A DNA stretch of 33,936 nucleotides, from positions 1 to 33,936 of the forward strand of contig JAHFCT010000035.1 of assembly GCA_023249375.1 (NCBI GenBank), read 5' to 3'. The DNA comes from Gemmatimonadota bacterium (lineage in GTDB: Bacteria; Gemmatimonadota; Gemmatimonadetes; Gemmatimonadales; Gemmatimonadaceae). This document shows positions 1 through 8,520 of this stretch, one piece after another. The stretch's first letter is position 1; each line of letters starts with the position of its first letter. The position numbers and the translations under genes were made by a program. A model generated the notes under the pieces. The model searched no databases and was not told the origin of the DNA. It saw only the letters and a program-made list of their open reading frames with translations.

Positions 1-2
1 TG

Positions 3-638
3 CTCGACAGTGCGTGGGTGCAGGGCTACTACCTCAACGACGCCGCGGCGGCCAAGGCCACGGTGAAGCGCGCGCTCGAGCGCTATCCCGTCGCCTCGGT
101 CTCTGCGCCCGACCGGCCGTGGGGGCAGCTCCTGAGCATCGCGACCGTGACCCACGATGTGGCTGCCGCGCGCAGCTACGGCGCGTCGCTCGAGCGCGAC
201 CTTCCCTCGTCGCGGCAGTCAACGATCAAGGGAACCGTCGCCGTTGCTCGCGCGATGGTTGCGCTCGCGGAGAACCGCCCAAAAGACGCCGCCGCGCTGT
301 TTGCCGAGGCGGACCGCGGCGATCTGGGCTCGCGCGAGATCGGCCCGTGGCGCGCACAGGCGCTCGACCTCGCCAACCAGCCCGACTCGGCCATTGCTGC
401 GTTCGAGCAGTTCACGAGCTTCGTCGATCCCTATCTCGCGCAGCAGCGCGATTTCCTGGCCGGCAGCCACAAGCGGCTCGGCGAACTCTACGACGCCAAG
501 GGGAACATTCCGAAGGCGACGGAGCATTATCAGAAGTTCGTGGAGCTGTGGAAGGACGCTGATCCCGAGCTGCAGCCCAAGGTTCGCGAGGCACGCGCGC
601 GGTTGGATGTACTGCGCCGGAAGGGGAGCAAGGGCTAG
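3..638 (+). CDS. TPR-containing protein, C-terminal part (5' end outside window)
   Basis: The reading frame is open to the left edge, so this is the C-terminal part (about 211 residues) of a longer protein; the GTG at 18 is internal, not a convincing start. The visible part is alanine-rich and helical with pairs of amphipathic helices typical of tetratricopeptide repeats, ending in a clear TPR-like unit (HKRLGELYDAKGNIPKATEH) and a basic tail. TPR repeats are protein-interaction scaffolds. In Gemmatimonadota and Acidobacteriota, tails like this commonly close large Ser/Thr protein kinases or transcriptional regulators, but the N-terminal domain that would decide this is outside the window. 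The TPR call is fairly safe; a kinase identity is only a guess. No strong terminator follows the TAG stop. Confidence 0.7.
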   Translation, partial: LDSAWVQGYYLNDAAAAKATVKRALERYPVASVSAPDRPWGQLLSIATVTHDVAAARSYGASLERDLPSSRQSTIKGTVAVARAMVALAENRPKDAAALFAEADRGDLGSREIGPWRAQALDLANQPDSAIAAFEQFTSFVDPYLAQQRDFLAGSHKRLGELYDAKGNIPKATEHYQKFVELWKDADPELQPKVREARARLDVLRRKGSKG

Positions 639-718
639 GGAATTGTCTGGCAGACAGAAAGAGGGTTCTGATTTATCAATTTCAGGCAAACCCTTACATG
701 AGTTTTGCTGATTCCCGA

Positions 719-747
719 TTGGTGCGTAATTTGAAACCGGGTATTAT
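719..747 (+). promoter_or_regulatory. Candidate sigma70-type promoter of the copper-efflux locus
   Basis: The gap 639-767 is much more AT-rich than its surroundings (24 G/C in 60 bases at 661-720). It contains TTGGTG at 719-724, a 17-base spacer and TATTAT at 742-747, which matches TATAAT at five of six positions. Transcription would begin near 754, just ahead of the GTG start at 768. The -35 match is poor, which would fit an activator-dependent promoter. A short inverted repeat (TGTCT-GGC-AGACA, 644-656) lies upstream. I see no clear MerR/CueR dyad across the spacer. Confidence 0.4.
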
Positions 748-767
748 CGGGAGTCCGAATCCGTCTT

Positions 768-1238
768 GTGAAAACCACACGCTCGCGCCTTCTCCGTGGT
801 CTGCTCGCGGCCAGCACGCTTCATCTAATGCTGGCCGTTCCTGCGCGTGCGTGTCCGATGGATGCGATCATCGACGGGACAGAGCACGCCGCCTCTGCGC
901 GCGCGATATCCGCTGAATCGGTTCACGGTTCACGCGAGATGATGGTGCCGATGTCGCACGCCGGCCATCATATGGCTGACCGGGTGACTCCACACGCCGT
1001 GCAGACTCCGGCCTCGGAAGCACCCAATGCTCCGTCGTCGCCGTGCCCGCACCAGATGCCGTGCTGCCCGTCGCCGGTTTCTGATTGCCAGACCGGAGGC
1101 TGCGCGTCCGTCGTGTCGGTCGAACTGATAACGTCCGCGTCGACTCCGGTCGTTCCGTTGATCATTCCGCCAAGCGAGACGGTCGTCCGCTGGGAGTCGT
1201 TCGTGCACGCGCCGGAGCCGCCGCCGCCGCGAGCCTAG
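768..1238 (+). CDS. Small exported Cys/His/Met-rich protein, putative periplasmic metal-binding protein
   Basis: This 156-residue protein begins with a GTG whose first 28 residues form a good Sec signal peptide (basic MKTTRSRLLRG, hydrophobic core, cleavage after ARA). The mature part is short, proline-rich and loaded with potential metal ligands: a first cysteine directly after the predicted cleavage site, a histidine/methionine patch (MSHAGHHM) and a cysteine cluster containing PHQMPCCPSPVSDC and GGC. I do not recognise a named family. Its place as first gene of a CusCBA-like locus, where E. coli has the periplasmic chaperone CusF, suggests a Cu(I)/Ag(I) binding or delivery role, but it has no CusF sequence features. 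It could alternatively be a lipoprotein-like or disulfide-stabilised accessory factor. The ORF and export signal are secure; the function is inferred from composition and context. Confidence 0.65.
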   Translation: MKTTRSRLLRGLLAASTLHLMLAVPARACPMDAIIDGTEHAASARAISAESVHGSREMMVPMSHAGHHMADRVTPHAVQTPASEAPNAPSSPCPHQMPCCPSPVSDCQTGGCASVVSVELITSASTPVVPLIIPPSETVVRWESFVHAPEPPPPRA

Positions 1239-1248
1239 GGAGTACCGC

Positions 1249-1267
1249 GCCCGCTTGCTGAGCGGGC
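1249..1267 (+). other. Short hairpin between the leader gene and the channel gene
   Basis: GCCCGCT (1249-1255) and AGCGGGC (1261-1267) form a perfect 7-bp stem with a 5-base loop, 50 bases ahead of the CusC-like start. No T-tract follows, so it is not a normal terminator. It could lower expression of the pump relative to the leader protein or stabilise an mRNA end. Weak evidence. Confidence 0.25.
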
Positions 1268-1316
1268 AGGAGCCGCGCGCGTCTGTGCGCCGGCTGACCG
1301 TACTTCCCTGCACTCC

Positions 1317-2615
1317 ATGCTCCTACAACTTCTGCACGCCGCTTGCGGCGTGTCCGGCCGCGCGCGCCAGGTCCTGCTGGCTCTGCTGTGTGCGCCTGCT
1401 GGACTCGCTGCCCAGCAAACTCGAGCGCCGCTAACGCTCGCCGATATCGTCCAGCGTCTCGAACGCGCCAGCCCGATGCTCGCCGCATCGCGCGCCGCCG
1501 CTGACGTATCGCGCGCCCGCATCGGGCCAGTCAGTGCGCTCCCCGACCCACGCGCCGAGTTCGGCGTGATGAACCGCATGATCCCGGGGCTCACGACGAT
1601 GAGTCCGCTGGCGATGGATCAGCTCACGGTCACGCAGATGCTCCCGCTCGCCACGCGGCGCGCGGCCATGCGCGCGGCCGAAGCGCGATCGCATGCGGTG
1701 GAATCGGGCATTGCCACCCAGCGATTCGCCGTCCGCCGCGAAGCGGCTGCGATGCTCGCCGACTGGTGGCAAGCGGACGGCGCGCGCGCAGTGATGGACG
1801 AGACGCGCGCGCTGATGCGCGACAACGTCAGCGCTGTCGAAGCGATGTATCGGTCTGGGCAGGCAAGGCAAACTGACGTGCTGCGCATGCAGGCCGAGCA
1901 AACGCGCATGACCGCCGAGTGGATGTCGATGGATGCGATGCGACGCTCGGCGGCCGCGAGTTTATCGGCGATGCTCGATGTGTCGATTGATGCCGACACG
2001 CTGCGACCCGAGCTGCCAGCAGCGATCGAGCGCGCGGAGGCGCTGGCCTCTGCCGGCGTCGGACCGGATGTCACCGCGGCGCAGCGCACGGTTGAGGCAT
2101 CGCTGGTTGAAGAAGCGGTCGCGCGTCGCGAACGCTGGCCCGAGCTGGAGGTTGGGATGCAGCTCGGACAGCGCCCCGGGTCGAACGAACGGATGGTGAG
2201 CGTGATGGCTGGCGCATCCATTCCGATCTTCGCGCGGCAACGGCAGCAGCAGATGATCGAAGAGAGCGTGGCGATGCGGCGGATGGCAGAGGCGGAGGCG
2301 CGCGGCGTCGCTGCGCAGAATCGCGCGGGGACCGCCGAGGCAATGTCCGACGTGCAGCGCGCACGCTCGCTGCAGCGGCTGTATCAGGCGACACTGCTGC
2401 CGCAGCTCGTCGCGATGAGAGAGAGCGCCGAAGCCGCGTATCGCGCAGGAACAGGGAACATCGACGCGGTCATCGAGGCGCTCATGGCGCTGAACACCGC
2501 GCGCATCGCGCGGCTTACCGCGCAGGCTGACGAAGTGCGGGCACTGGCCCGCTTGGAGCGACTGACCGGACGGGCCTGGCTGGCCGTTCCCCTGATGACG
2601 GAGCAACAGCCATGA
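1317..2615 (+). CDS. cusC: CusC-like outer-membrane efflux channel (TolC family)
   Basis: This 432-residue protein has a hydrophobic signal peptide ending near residue 32 (LALLCAPAGLAAQ) followed by the long alpha-helical, Ala/Glu/Arg-rich pattern of the outer-membrane efflux protein family, with the internal duplication expected of TolC: two halves each ending in a helix that brackets a short beta segment. TolC-family trimers form the beta-barrel and periplasmic tunnel that let an RND pump discharge across the outer membrane. Length is normal for the family. The next gene, the adaptor, starts inside its stop codon (ATGA at 2612-2615), so the two are translationally coupled, and a CusA-type permease follows; this makes copper/silver export the likely role. 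A GTG at 1350 would also give a good signal peptide and could be the true start; neither has an obvious ribosome-binding site. Confidence 0.88.
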   Translation: MLLQLLHAACGVSGRARQVLLALLCAPAGLAAQQTRAPLTLADIVQRLERASPMLAASRAAADVSRARIGPVSALPDPRAEFGVMNRMIPGLTTMSPLAMDQLTVTQMLPLATRRAAMRAAEARSHAVESGIATQRFAVRREAAAMLADWWQADGARAVMDETRALMRDNVSAVEAMYRSGQARQTDVLRMQAEQTRMTAEWMSMDAMRRSAAASLSAMLDVSIDADTLRPELPAAIERAEALASAGVGPDVTAAQRTVEASLVEEAVARRERWPELEVGMQLGQRPGSNERMVSVMAGASIPIFARQRQQQMIEESVAMRRMAEAEARGVAAQNRAGTAEAMSDVQRARSLQRLYQATLLPQLVAMRESAEAAYRAGTGNIDAVIEALMALNTARIARLTAQADEVRALARLERLTGRAWLAVPLMTEQQP

Positions 2616-4012
2616 CCGACTTCATTAATACGTCCATTCGCCGCGCGTTCATTGCGGCGCCCGTTGTGATTGCCTTGAGCGCGGCCTGGTGGTTCACGCG
2701 CGAGCCGGCCTCCGCGCCGGCGGCAAGCGGGCACGATCACTCCAAGATGGCAGTGGCTACAGGCGGCGGGCCTGTGGTGATCAGCGCGGCGGATGCGCGG
2801 CGCATCGGCGTGACCTACGCGACGACCACGCATGCCACCTTGCATCGCGACGTAACGCTGTCGGGTGAAGTGCGGCTCGACGAAACGCGCGTGTCGGCGG
2901 TGACGCTCAAGGTGGATGGCGTGGTGGAGCAACTGCACGCCGATTTTGTGGGGAAGGTCATTCGGCGCGGCGATCCCCTGCTTGCGATCTACTCGCCGAT
3001 GCTGGTGTCAGCGCAGGAGGAGCTACTGGTCGCCAAGCGACTGCAGGCGTCATTGGTGCGCGGCGCGTCTGACGCGTCGGGCAGCGCGAGCGATCTCGCG
3101 GCGAGCGCGCGCCGGCGGCTGCAGAACTGGGACGTGGATCCCGCGGACATTGCCGCGGTCGAGAATCACGGAATGTCACACCGCACGCTCACACTGCGCG
3201 CGCCGGCATCGGGTACGGTGATCGAGAAGAATGTGGTCGCCGGCCAGCAGGTGGTGGCCGGACAGGTGCTGCTTCGCGTGGCGGATCTCAGCGAACTGTG
3301 GGTGGACGGCGATGTCTTTGAACAGGACATGCCGCTGGTGCGCGTTGGGCAGGAGGTGCGCATTGAATTCCGCGCGCTGCCCGGCGTGGTGCGCACGGGG
3401 CGCGTGGCGTCGTTTGAACCGACGCTTGATCCGGCGATGCGCACGGCGCGAGTGCGTGTGGCGATCGCCAACATCGGTGGCGTGCTGCGTCCAGGGATGT
3501 TTGCGACGCTGCATCTCATTGCCATGGAACCCGCCGCCACGCTCGTGGTGCCGCGCGGCGCGGTGCTGTCCACGGGCGAGCGGTCACTTGTCTTTGTGCG
3601 CCGAACAGACGGACGGCTTGAACCGCGACAGGTAGTGGTTGGTCTCTCGGACGAGACGCAGATCCAGGTGCTCAGCGGGCTGAATCACGGCGATGTGGTG
3701 GTGTCATCCGCGACTTTCTTGGTGGATGCCGAATCCAACCTTGGCACTGCGATGGGCGGCATGGGTGATATGCCGGGCATGGATATGACGGCGCCGAAAC
3801 CATTGAACGGACCGGCGCCGGAGATGAAAGGGATGCCGGGCATGAAGCCTGATGGGCCGGCGCCGAAGCGCGAGCCGAAGTCGTCGATGCCCGACATGTC
3901 GGGCATGGATCACAGCAACATGCCGGGCATGAAGCACGACATGCCACCTCCGAGCGTGACACCGAAGTCAGGGGCGGCGGCGCCGGTGCGCAAGCCGCTT
4001 ATGGGACGCTAG
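2612..4012 (+). CDS. cusB: CusB-like periplasmic adaptor with methionine-rich C-terminal tail
   Basis: This 466-residue protein is an RND periplasmic adaptor (membrane fusion protein). An N-terminal membrane segment or signal (about residues 10-28) is followed by a His/Met patch (GHDHSKM), the lipoyl/barrel-sandwich halves (VDGVVEQLHADFVGKVIRRG and APASGTVIEKNVVAGQQV), a helical hairpin between them, and a beta-barrel. CusB-type adaptors pass Cu(I)/Ag(I) to CusA and couple it to the outer-membrane channel. The unusual part is the end: residues 381-444 carry 14 methionines in MPGM, MxGM and MDHSNM motifs, an obvious candidate for soft-metal binding. At DNA level this contains three copies of ATGCCGGGCATG (3770, 3833, 3920). 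The start overlaps the channel gene's stop and the CusA start lies three bases after its own stop, so one transcript is near certain. Confidence 0.92.
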   Translation: MTDFINTSIRRAFIAAPVVIALSAAWWFTREPASAPAASGHDHSKMAVATGGGPVVISAADARRIGVTYATTTHATLHRDVTLSGEVRLDETRVSAVTLKVDGVVEQLHADFVGKVIRRGDPLLAIYSPMLVSAQEELLVAKRLQASLVRGASDASGSASDLAASARRRLQNWDVDPADIAAVENHGMSHRTLTLRAPASGTVIEKNVVAGQQVVAGQVLLRVADLSELWVDGDVFEQDMPLVRVGQEVRIEFRALPGVVRTGRVASFEPTLDPAMRTARVRVAIANIGGVLRPGMFATLHLIAMEPAATLVVPRGAVLSTGERSLVFVRRTDGRLEPRQVVVGLSDETQIQVLSGLNHGDVVVSSATFLVDAESNLGTAMGGMGDMPGMDMTAPKPLNGPAPEMKGMPGMKPDGPAPKREPKSSMPDMSGMDHSNMPGMKHDMPPPSVTPKSGAAAPVRKPLMGR

Positions 4013-4015
4013 GCG

Positions 4016-7000
4016 ATGCTGCGCAAACTCATTCAATGGTCCGTCACCAACCGCGCGCTGGTGGTGCTGCTCACGCTGGCGCTGGCCGTGGCCGGCACGT
4101 ACGCGCTGCGCCACACGCCGCTGGAAGCGCTGCCCGACCTCAGCGATGTGCAGGTGGTGGTGCAGACCGATTTTTCAGAGCAGGCTCCGCGCATCGTCGA
4201 AGATCAAGTGACGTATCCCGTGGCCGCCGAGCTGCTGCGCGTGCCCGGCGCGCGCTCGGTACGCGGCTACTCGTTCTTTGGCGTGTCGTTTGTATACGTC
4301 ATCTTCGACGACCGCACCGATCTGTACTGGGCGCGCGCGCGCGTGCAGGAGACGCTCAACGGACTCAAGTCCAAATTGCCGGCGACGGTGGCGCCCACTC
4401 TTGGTCCCGATGCCACCGGACTGGGATGGGTCTACCAGTACGCGCTCGAAGACACGACGGGGCAGCTGGATCTCGCTCAGCTGCGCGCGGTGCAGGACTG
4501 GTATCTGCGCTACGCGCTCACGGCGGTGCCCGGCGTGGCCGAAGTGGCGAGCATTGGCGGCTTCGAGAAGCAATACCAGCTCGATGTTGATCCCGCACGG
4601 TTGCAAGCGTACGGTCTCTCGATCAACGCCGTGATGCGCGCGGTGCAGAACGCCAATGCCGACGTGGGCGCGATGGTGCTCGAGCTGAGTGAACGCGAGT
4701 ACATGGTGCGCGGGCTTGGTTACCTCAAGGGCATCAAGGATCTCGAACAGGTGGTGGTGGGCGCGGATGACGACGGCACACCGGTGCGCGTGGCGGATCT
4801 CGCGCGCGTGAGTGTGGGCCCTGCCGTGCGGCGCGGCATTGCCGATCTCGACGGACGCGGCGACGCGGTGGGCGGCATTGTCGTGATGCGCTTTGGCGAG
4901 AACGCGCTGGCCACCATTGAGCGTGTGAAGGCACGCCTGGCCGAGGTGCAGAAGGGACTGCCGCCGGGCGTGGTGCTGCACACGACGTATGACCGCAGCG
5001 ATCTTATCCTGCGCGCCATCGGCACCCTGCGGCAGACGCTCGTTGAAGAGTCCATCATCGTGGCGCTAGTCTGTCTCGCCTTCCTGCTGCACGCGTCTTC
5101 GGCGCTGGTGGCCATTCTCACCCTGCCCGTGGGCATACTCGGCGCGTTTGCCGCGATGCGATTGCTGGGTACGGGTGCGGACATCATGTCGCTGGGCGGC
5201 ATCGCGATTGCGATTGGCGCGATGATTGACGCGGCGATCGTGATGATCGAGAACTTGCACAAGCATCTCGAACGCGCGTGCCCGCCGCGTCACGCGGACG
5301 ATCACCGATTTGACACATCGACGCTGTCGTCCAGTGACCGGTGGCAGCTCGTCGTGCGCTCGGCGCGCGAAGTGGGACCGGCGCTGTTCTTCTCGCTGTT
5401 GGTGGTGACCGTGAGCTTCCTGCCGGTCTTTGCGCTGACCGGACAGGAAGGGCGCTTGTTCACTCCGTTGGCGCTGACGAAGACGCTGGCGATGGCGACG
5501 GCGAGCCTGCTGAGCGTGACACTTGTTCCGGTGACGATGGGGCTCGTCGTGCGCGGCCGCCTGTGGAGAGAGCACGCGAATCCGCTCAATCGTCTGCTGG
5601 TGGCGGTCTATCGTCCGGTGCTCGACTGGGCGTTGCGGCATCGCGCCGTCGTGTTGAGCGGCGCGCTGGCGCTACTGGCGCTCACGTGGATCCCGTGGGC
5701 GCGTTTGGGAAGCGAGTTCATGCCGCCGCTCGACGAGGGCTCCATTCTGTTCATGCCGACGACGATGCCGGGATTGAGCGTGGCCCGTGCCCGCGAACTG
5801 CTGCGCATTCAGGACTCGATTCTCGCGGGATTCCCCGAGGTCGAACGCGTATGGGGCAAAGCGGGGCGCGCGAACACCGCAACGGATCCGGCGGGGATGG
5901 AGATGTTCGAGACGACCATCACGCTGCGCCCCGAAGCTGAATGGCCGCGCGGCATGACGCAGGACCGGCTGATTGCGATGATGGACACGGCGGTGCGCAT
6001 GACGGGTATGCGCAACGCGTGGACGATGCCCATTCGCGGACGCATCGACATGCTCGCCACCGGCATTCGCACGCCGGTGGGCGTGAAGGTGTTCGGTCCG
6101 GATCTCGCAACACTCGAGAAGCTGGCGCGGCAAGTGGAAATGGTCGTGCAGGGCCTGCCGGGCACGCGCAGCGCATTCGCCGAGCGTGCGGAGGCCGGCT
6201 ATTACCTGGACATCGCCATCGACCGCGAAGCGGCGGCGCGCCATGGGCTGAATGTGGGCGATGTGCAGACGGTGATCGCGGCGGCGATTGGCGGGATGGC
6301 GGTGACGCAAACGGTGGAAGGGCGCGAGCGCTTTGCCGTGCGTGTGCGCTATCCGCAGGAACTGCGCGACACCCCCGAGCGACTCGCGCGCGTGCTCGTT
6401 CCGACGAGCCACGGGCTGGCAACCGGTGCGTCGCTGGGCGGCAATGCAATGGCCGCGATGTCTTCCAGTGTGGAGCGCGGCAAGCAGGGCTACGTACCAC
6501 TTGGACAGGTGGCGACAATCACGCGCGCGGTGGGGCCGATGGTGGTGCGCACGGAAGGGGCGCAGCCCACGGCGTGGGTGTACGTGGATGTCGCCGGCCG
6601 AGATCTGGGGCGCTACGTGCGCGACGCGCGCGCGGCGGTGGAGCGCGAAGTGAAACTCCCCACCGGCTACACGCTGCAGTGGAGCGGACAGTTTGAGTTC
6701 ATGGAGAGTGCGCGGTCACGACTGCGGCTCGTCGTGCCCGCCACGCTGCTGCTGATTGTGCTGCTGCTCTACATGAACTTCGGCCGGGTTGGCGAGACGG
6801 CGATCGTGCTGCTCACCCTGCCATTCTCGCTCGTTGGCGGCCTGTGGCTTGTGTCGGCACTCGGCTACAACTGGTCGGTGGCGGTGGCCATTGGCTTTAT
6901 CGCACTCGCCGGCGTGGCGGCGGAGACTGGCGTAGTGATGCTGCTGTACCTCAACCACGCGTGGGAGGCGAGGACCACAACCGGCATCCCACCGACGGCC

Positions 7001-7252
7001 GCTGATCTGTATGCCGCAATCATCGAGGGCGCCGTGGAACGCGTGCGTCCCAAGATGATGACCGTGACCGCGATCATCGCCGGCCTCCTGCCGCTGCTCT
7101 GGAGCACTGGCGTCGGGAGCACGGTGATGCGCCGCATCGCCGCACCGATGATCGGTGGAATGATCTCGAGCACGGTGCTGACACTGCTGCTTATTCCGGT
7201 GGCGTTTGCGCTGCTCAAGGAGCGCGATGTGCGGCGGCGCGCGAACGGATGA
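4016..7252 (+). CDS. cusA: CusA-type Cu(I)/Ag(I) RND efflux permease
   Basis: A 1078-residue inner-membrane proton antiporter of the heavy-metal-efflux RND family, full length for the family. The N-terminal segment after the first membrane helix has the family pattern (LEALPDLSDVQVVVQTDF). The TM4 signature is IGAMIDAAIVMIENLHKHLE with the proton-relay aspartate at residue 405; the MIDAAIVMIEN form is that of the monovalent-metal (CusA/SilA) branch rather than CzcA. The periplasmic domain keeps GKAGRANTATDPAGMEM and RIDMLATGIRTPVGVKVFG, segments carrying methionines in the Cus branch. The C-terminal membrane half includes FIALAGVAAETGVVMLLYLN and VRPKMMTVTAIIAGLLPLLW. It exports copper or silver from periplasm or cytoplasm through the neighbouring adaptor and channel. 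No truncation is visible; the start ATG directly follows the adaptor gene. Confidence 0.95.
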   Translation: MLRKLIQWSVTNRALVVLLTLALAVAGTYALRHTPLEALPDLSDVQVVVQTDFSEQAPRIVEDQVTYPVAAELLRVPGARSVRGYSFFGVSFVYVIFDDRTDLYWARARVQETLNGLKSKLPATVAPTLGPDATGLGWVYQYALEDTTGQLDLAQLRAVQDWYLRYALTAVPGVAEVASIGGFEKQYQLDVDPARLQAYGLSINAVMRAVQNANADVGAMVLELSEREYMVRGLGYLKGIKDLEQVVVGADDDGTPVRVADLARVSVGPAVRRGIADLDGRGDAVGGIVVMRFGENALATIERVKARLAEVQKGLPPGVVLHTTYDRSDLILRAIGTLRQTLVEESIIVALVCLAFLLHASSALVAILTLPVGILGAFAAMRLLGTGADIMSLGGIAIAIGAMIDAAIVMIENLHKHLERACPPRHADDHRFDTSTLSSSDRWQLVVRSAREVGPALFFSLLVVTVSFLPVFALTGQEGRLFTPLALTKTLAMATASLLSVTLVPVTMGLVVRGRLWREHANPLNRLLVAVYRPVLDWALRHRAVVLSGALALLALTWIPWARLGSEFMPPLDEGSILFMPTTMPGLSVARARELLRIQDSILAGFPEVERVWGKAGRANTATDPAGMEMFETTITLRPEAEWPRGMTQDRLIAMMDTAVRMTGMRNAWTMPIRGRIDMLATGIRTPVGVKVFGPDLATLEKLARQVEMVVQGLPGTRSAFAERAEAGYYLDIAIDREAAARHGLNVGDVQTVIAAAIGGMAVTQTVEGRERFAVRVRYPQELRDTPERLARVLVPTSHGLATGASLGGNAMAAMSSSVERGKQGYVPLGQVATITRAVGPMVVRTEGAQPTAWVYVDVAGRDLGRYVRDARAAVEREVKLPTGYTLQWSGQFEFMESARSRLRLVVPATLLLIVLLLYMNFGRVGETAIVLLTLPFSLVGGLWLVSALGYNWSVAVAIGFIALAGVAAETGVVMLLYLNHAWEARTTTGIPPTAADLYAAIIEGAVERVRPKMMTVTAIIAGLLPLLWSTGVGSTVMRRIAAPMIGGMISSTVLTLLLIPVAFALLKERDVRRRANG

Positions 7253-7328
7253 TCACACAGCGGAGCGACCCGTTACTTTGCAGATCGGTGGCCGCGCGGT
7301 TGCCGATTCACTTTCAGATCACCTGACC

Positions 7329-7841
7329 ATGCACTCGACATCACGCCGCACTGCCCTGTTGTTGGCTGGCTTGCTGGTCTTCACCGCCGGCTGCGATCGT
7401 CCGAATCAGGGACGGGAGCCGGGAGCCGTAGCATCGGTGGCCGCCAATCTCCCGCCGTTCCCGCAGGAGATTGCCTCAGTAAAAGCCGAGTTGACGCTGC
7501 CTGGTGTCTGGAAATACGCGTACCGGATGGTGGACCGGCCGGACACGATGTACGGCGCGCATCGCGCGATCGAGTTCCTCTACACGGCCGATTCCGCGGC
7601 CAAGGTGCCGCCGCGGCTACTGCTCGTGATTCGCGCGTTCAAGAAGCCGGTGTGGGAGAAGGTGAAGGAATCGCAAAAGGAGATGTCGCGCTTTCTCGCC
7701 GAACACGACGGCGACGTGTACGCGTTCTCCATCGTGACGTCCAATCCGTACAGCACGAACACGCCGTCGGCGCTGCGCGTGGACGCCATGATGCTGGCGC
7801 TCACGACGGAAACGTCGCCATTTCGGATGACGTTCAAGTAG
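7329..7841 (+). CDS. Putative lipoprotein of unknown function
   Basis: This protein of about 170 residues starts MHSTSRRTALLLAGLLVF and reaches TAGC at residue 22, a lipobox-like signal with a less usual threonine at -3, so it is probably a lipoprotein. The mature part is soluble, of mixed alpha/beta character, with a segment (VWEKVKESQKEMSRFLAEHD) that is probably helical; I do not recognise the family. I chose the ATG at 7329 because the longer frame would extend back into the cusA 3' end and lose the signal sequence. It lies 76 bases after cusA in the same direction and is followed by a strong terminator, so it may be a late member of the copper locus, though nothing in the sequence itself indicates metal binding. 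Confidence 0.6.
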   Translation: MHSTSRRTALLLAGLLVFTAGCDRPNQGREPGAVASVAANLPPFPQEIASVKAELTLPGVWKYAYRMVDRPDTMYGAHRAIEFLYTADSAAKVPPRLLLVIRAFKKPVWEKVKESQKEMSRFLAEHDGDVYAFSIVTSNPYSTNTPSALRVDAMMLALTTETSPFRMTFK

Positions 7842-7859
7842 AGGCTGCACGATGACGGT

Positions 7860-7895
7860 GGCGGCGTCCTTACTTGGGTGAGGACGCCGCCTTTT
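7860..7895. terminator. Hairpin terminator between convergent genes
   Basis: GGCGGCGTCCT (7860-7870) pairs perfectly with AGGACGCCGCC (7881-7891) around a 10-base loop and is followed by TTTT on the plus strand. It ends transcription of the lipoprotein gene. The stop codon of the convergent thioredoxin gene lies at the loop edge (7870-7872), so the same hairpin forms the end of that coding sequence. Confidence 0.8.
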
Positions 7896-8469
7896 CATTG
7901 AGCAGCCGCCGCACCGCCGGCTCGAGCGACGCCATCGCGAGCGGGCCGAGCACTTTGTACCGCACCTGTCCCGTGCGGTCAAGCAGCACCGAGGTGGGAT
8001 AGCCTTGCACGCCGCCGAAGGCCGTCTCCACGTCGCGCCCGACGATGGCCACCGGATACGTGATGCCGTGTTCGCGCAGAAACTTCGCAACGGCTTCCGG
8101 CCCCGCTTGATCGGCCGATAAGCCGAGAACCACCAGGCCGGCCGCTCCGTGCCGCTTCGACATCGCTTGGAGCAGCGGCATTTCCACTCGGCACGGCGGG
8201 CACCACGTGGCCCAGAAGTTCACCAGCACCACGTGACCGCGCAGTGTGCTGTCGCGTACCGGCGTGCCGTCGAGCGTGGTGACCGCGACTGACGGGTGCA
8301 GGTGCCCGCCGCTCTCGATGCCGAGGAGCGCGCCGATGTGAGGGAGAAAGCGCGGCGCCAGCCAGAGTGCGAACAGCAAGGCGGCGACTCTCCACGCTGA
8401 CAGCCAGAGGCGAAGTCCCTTGCGCTTGCGATCACGCTTTCGGACTTGGTCAGGCGGCGGGTTGGTCAC
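7870..8469 (-). CDS. Membrane-anchored TlpA-like thioredoxin-fold protein
   Basis: This 199-residue protein starts with GTG and has a very basic N-terminus, one uncleaved membrane anchor (about residues 21-50) and a periplasmic thioredoxin fold of the TlpA/ResA group. The active site is WATWCPPC with the redox cysteines at residues 90 and 93; the WCPPC pair is characteristic of cytochrome-c-maturation and thiol-reducing proteins. The cis-proline loop is GYPTSVLLD (proline at about 158). Its likely job is to reduce or shuffle thiols in exported proteins. Beside a copper-efflux locus it might keep cysteine-rich periplasmic proteins reduced, including the product of the gene at 768, but that link is inference. 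It converges on the lipoprotein gene and diverges from the amidohydrolase run, with 124 bases between the two start codons. Confidence 0.88.
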   Translation of the reverse strand: MTNPPPDQVRKRDRKRKGLRLWLSAWRVAALLFALWLAPRFLPHIGALLGIESGGHLHPSVAVTTLDGTPVRDSTLRGHVVLVNFWATWCPPCRVEMPLLQAMSKRHGAAGLVVLGLSADQAGPEAVAKFLREHGITYPVAIVGRDVETAFGGVQGYPTSVLLDRTGQVRYKVLGPLAMASLEPAVRRLLNEKAASSPK

Positions 8470-8507
8470 GCGCGAAATCTACGTCCCCTCCCCAACGCGC
8501 GAGCAGC

Positions 8508-8520
8508 CTGTATCGTACAG
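8508..8520. promoter_or_regulatory. Perfect palindrome in a divergent intergenic region
   Basis: CTGTA-TCG-TACAG is a perfect 5-bp inverted repeat, and its ATCGTAC core is repeated ten bases later (8522-8528). It lies between the divergent thioredoxin and amidohydrolase-like genes, where a regulator controlling one or both could bind. No protein can be assigned to it from sequence. Confidence 0.3.

Noticed and set aside
644-656. TGTCT-GGC-AGACA inverted repeat as terminator of the TPR gene
   Set aside because: A five-base stem without T-tract is too weak; it is mentioned only as part of the promoter region.
4016-7252. Assignment of the first pump to the CzcA (divalent Zn/Co/Cd) branch
   Set aside because: The TM4 motif (MIDAAIVMIENLHKHLE), the RIDMLATG segment and the Met-rich adaptor fit the monovalent copper/silver branch better.
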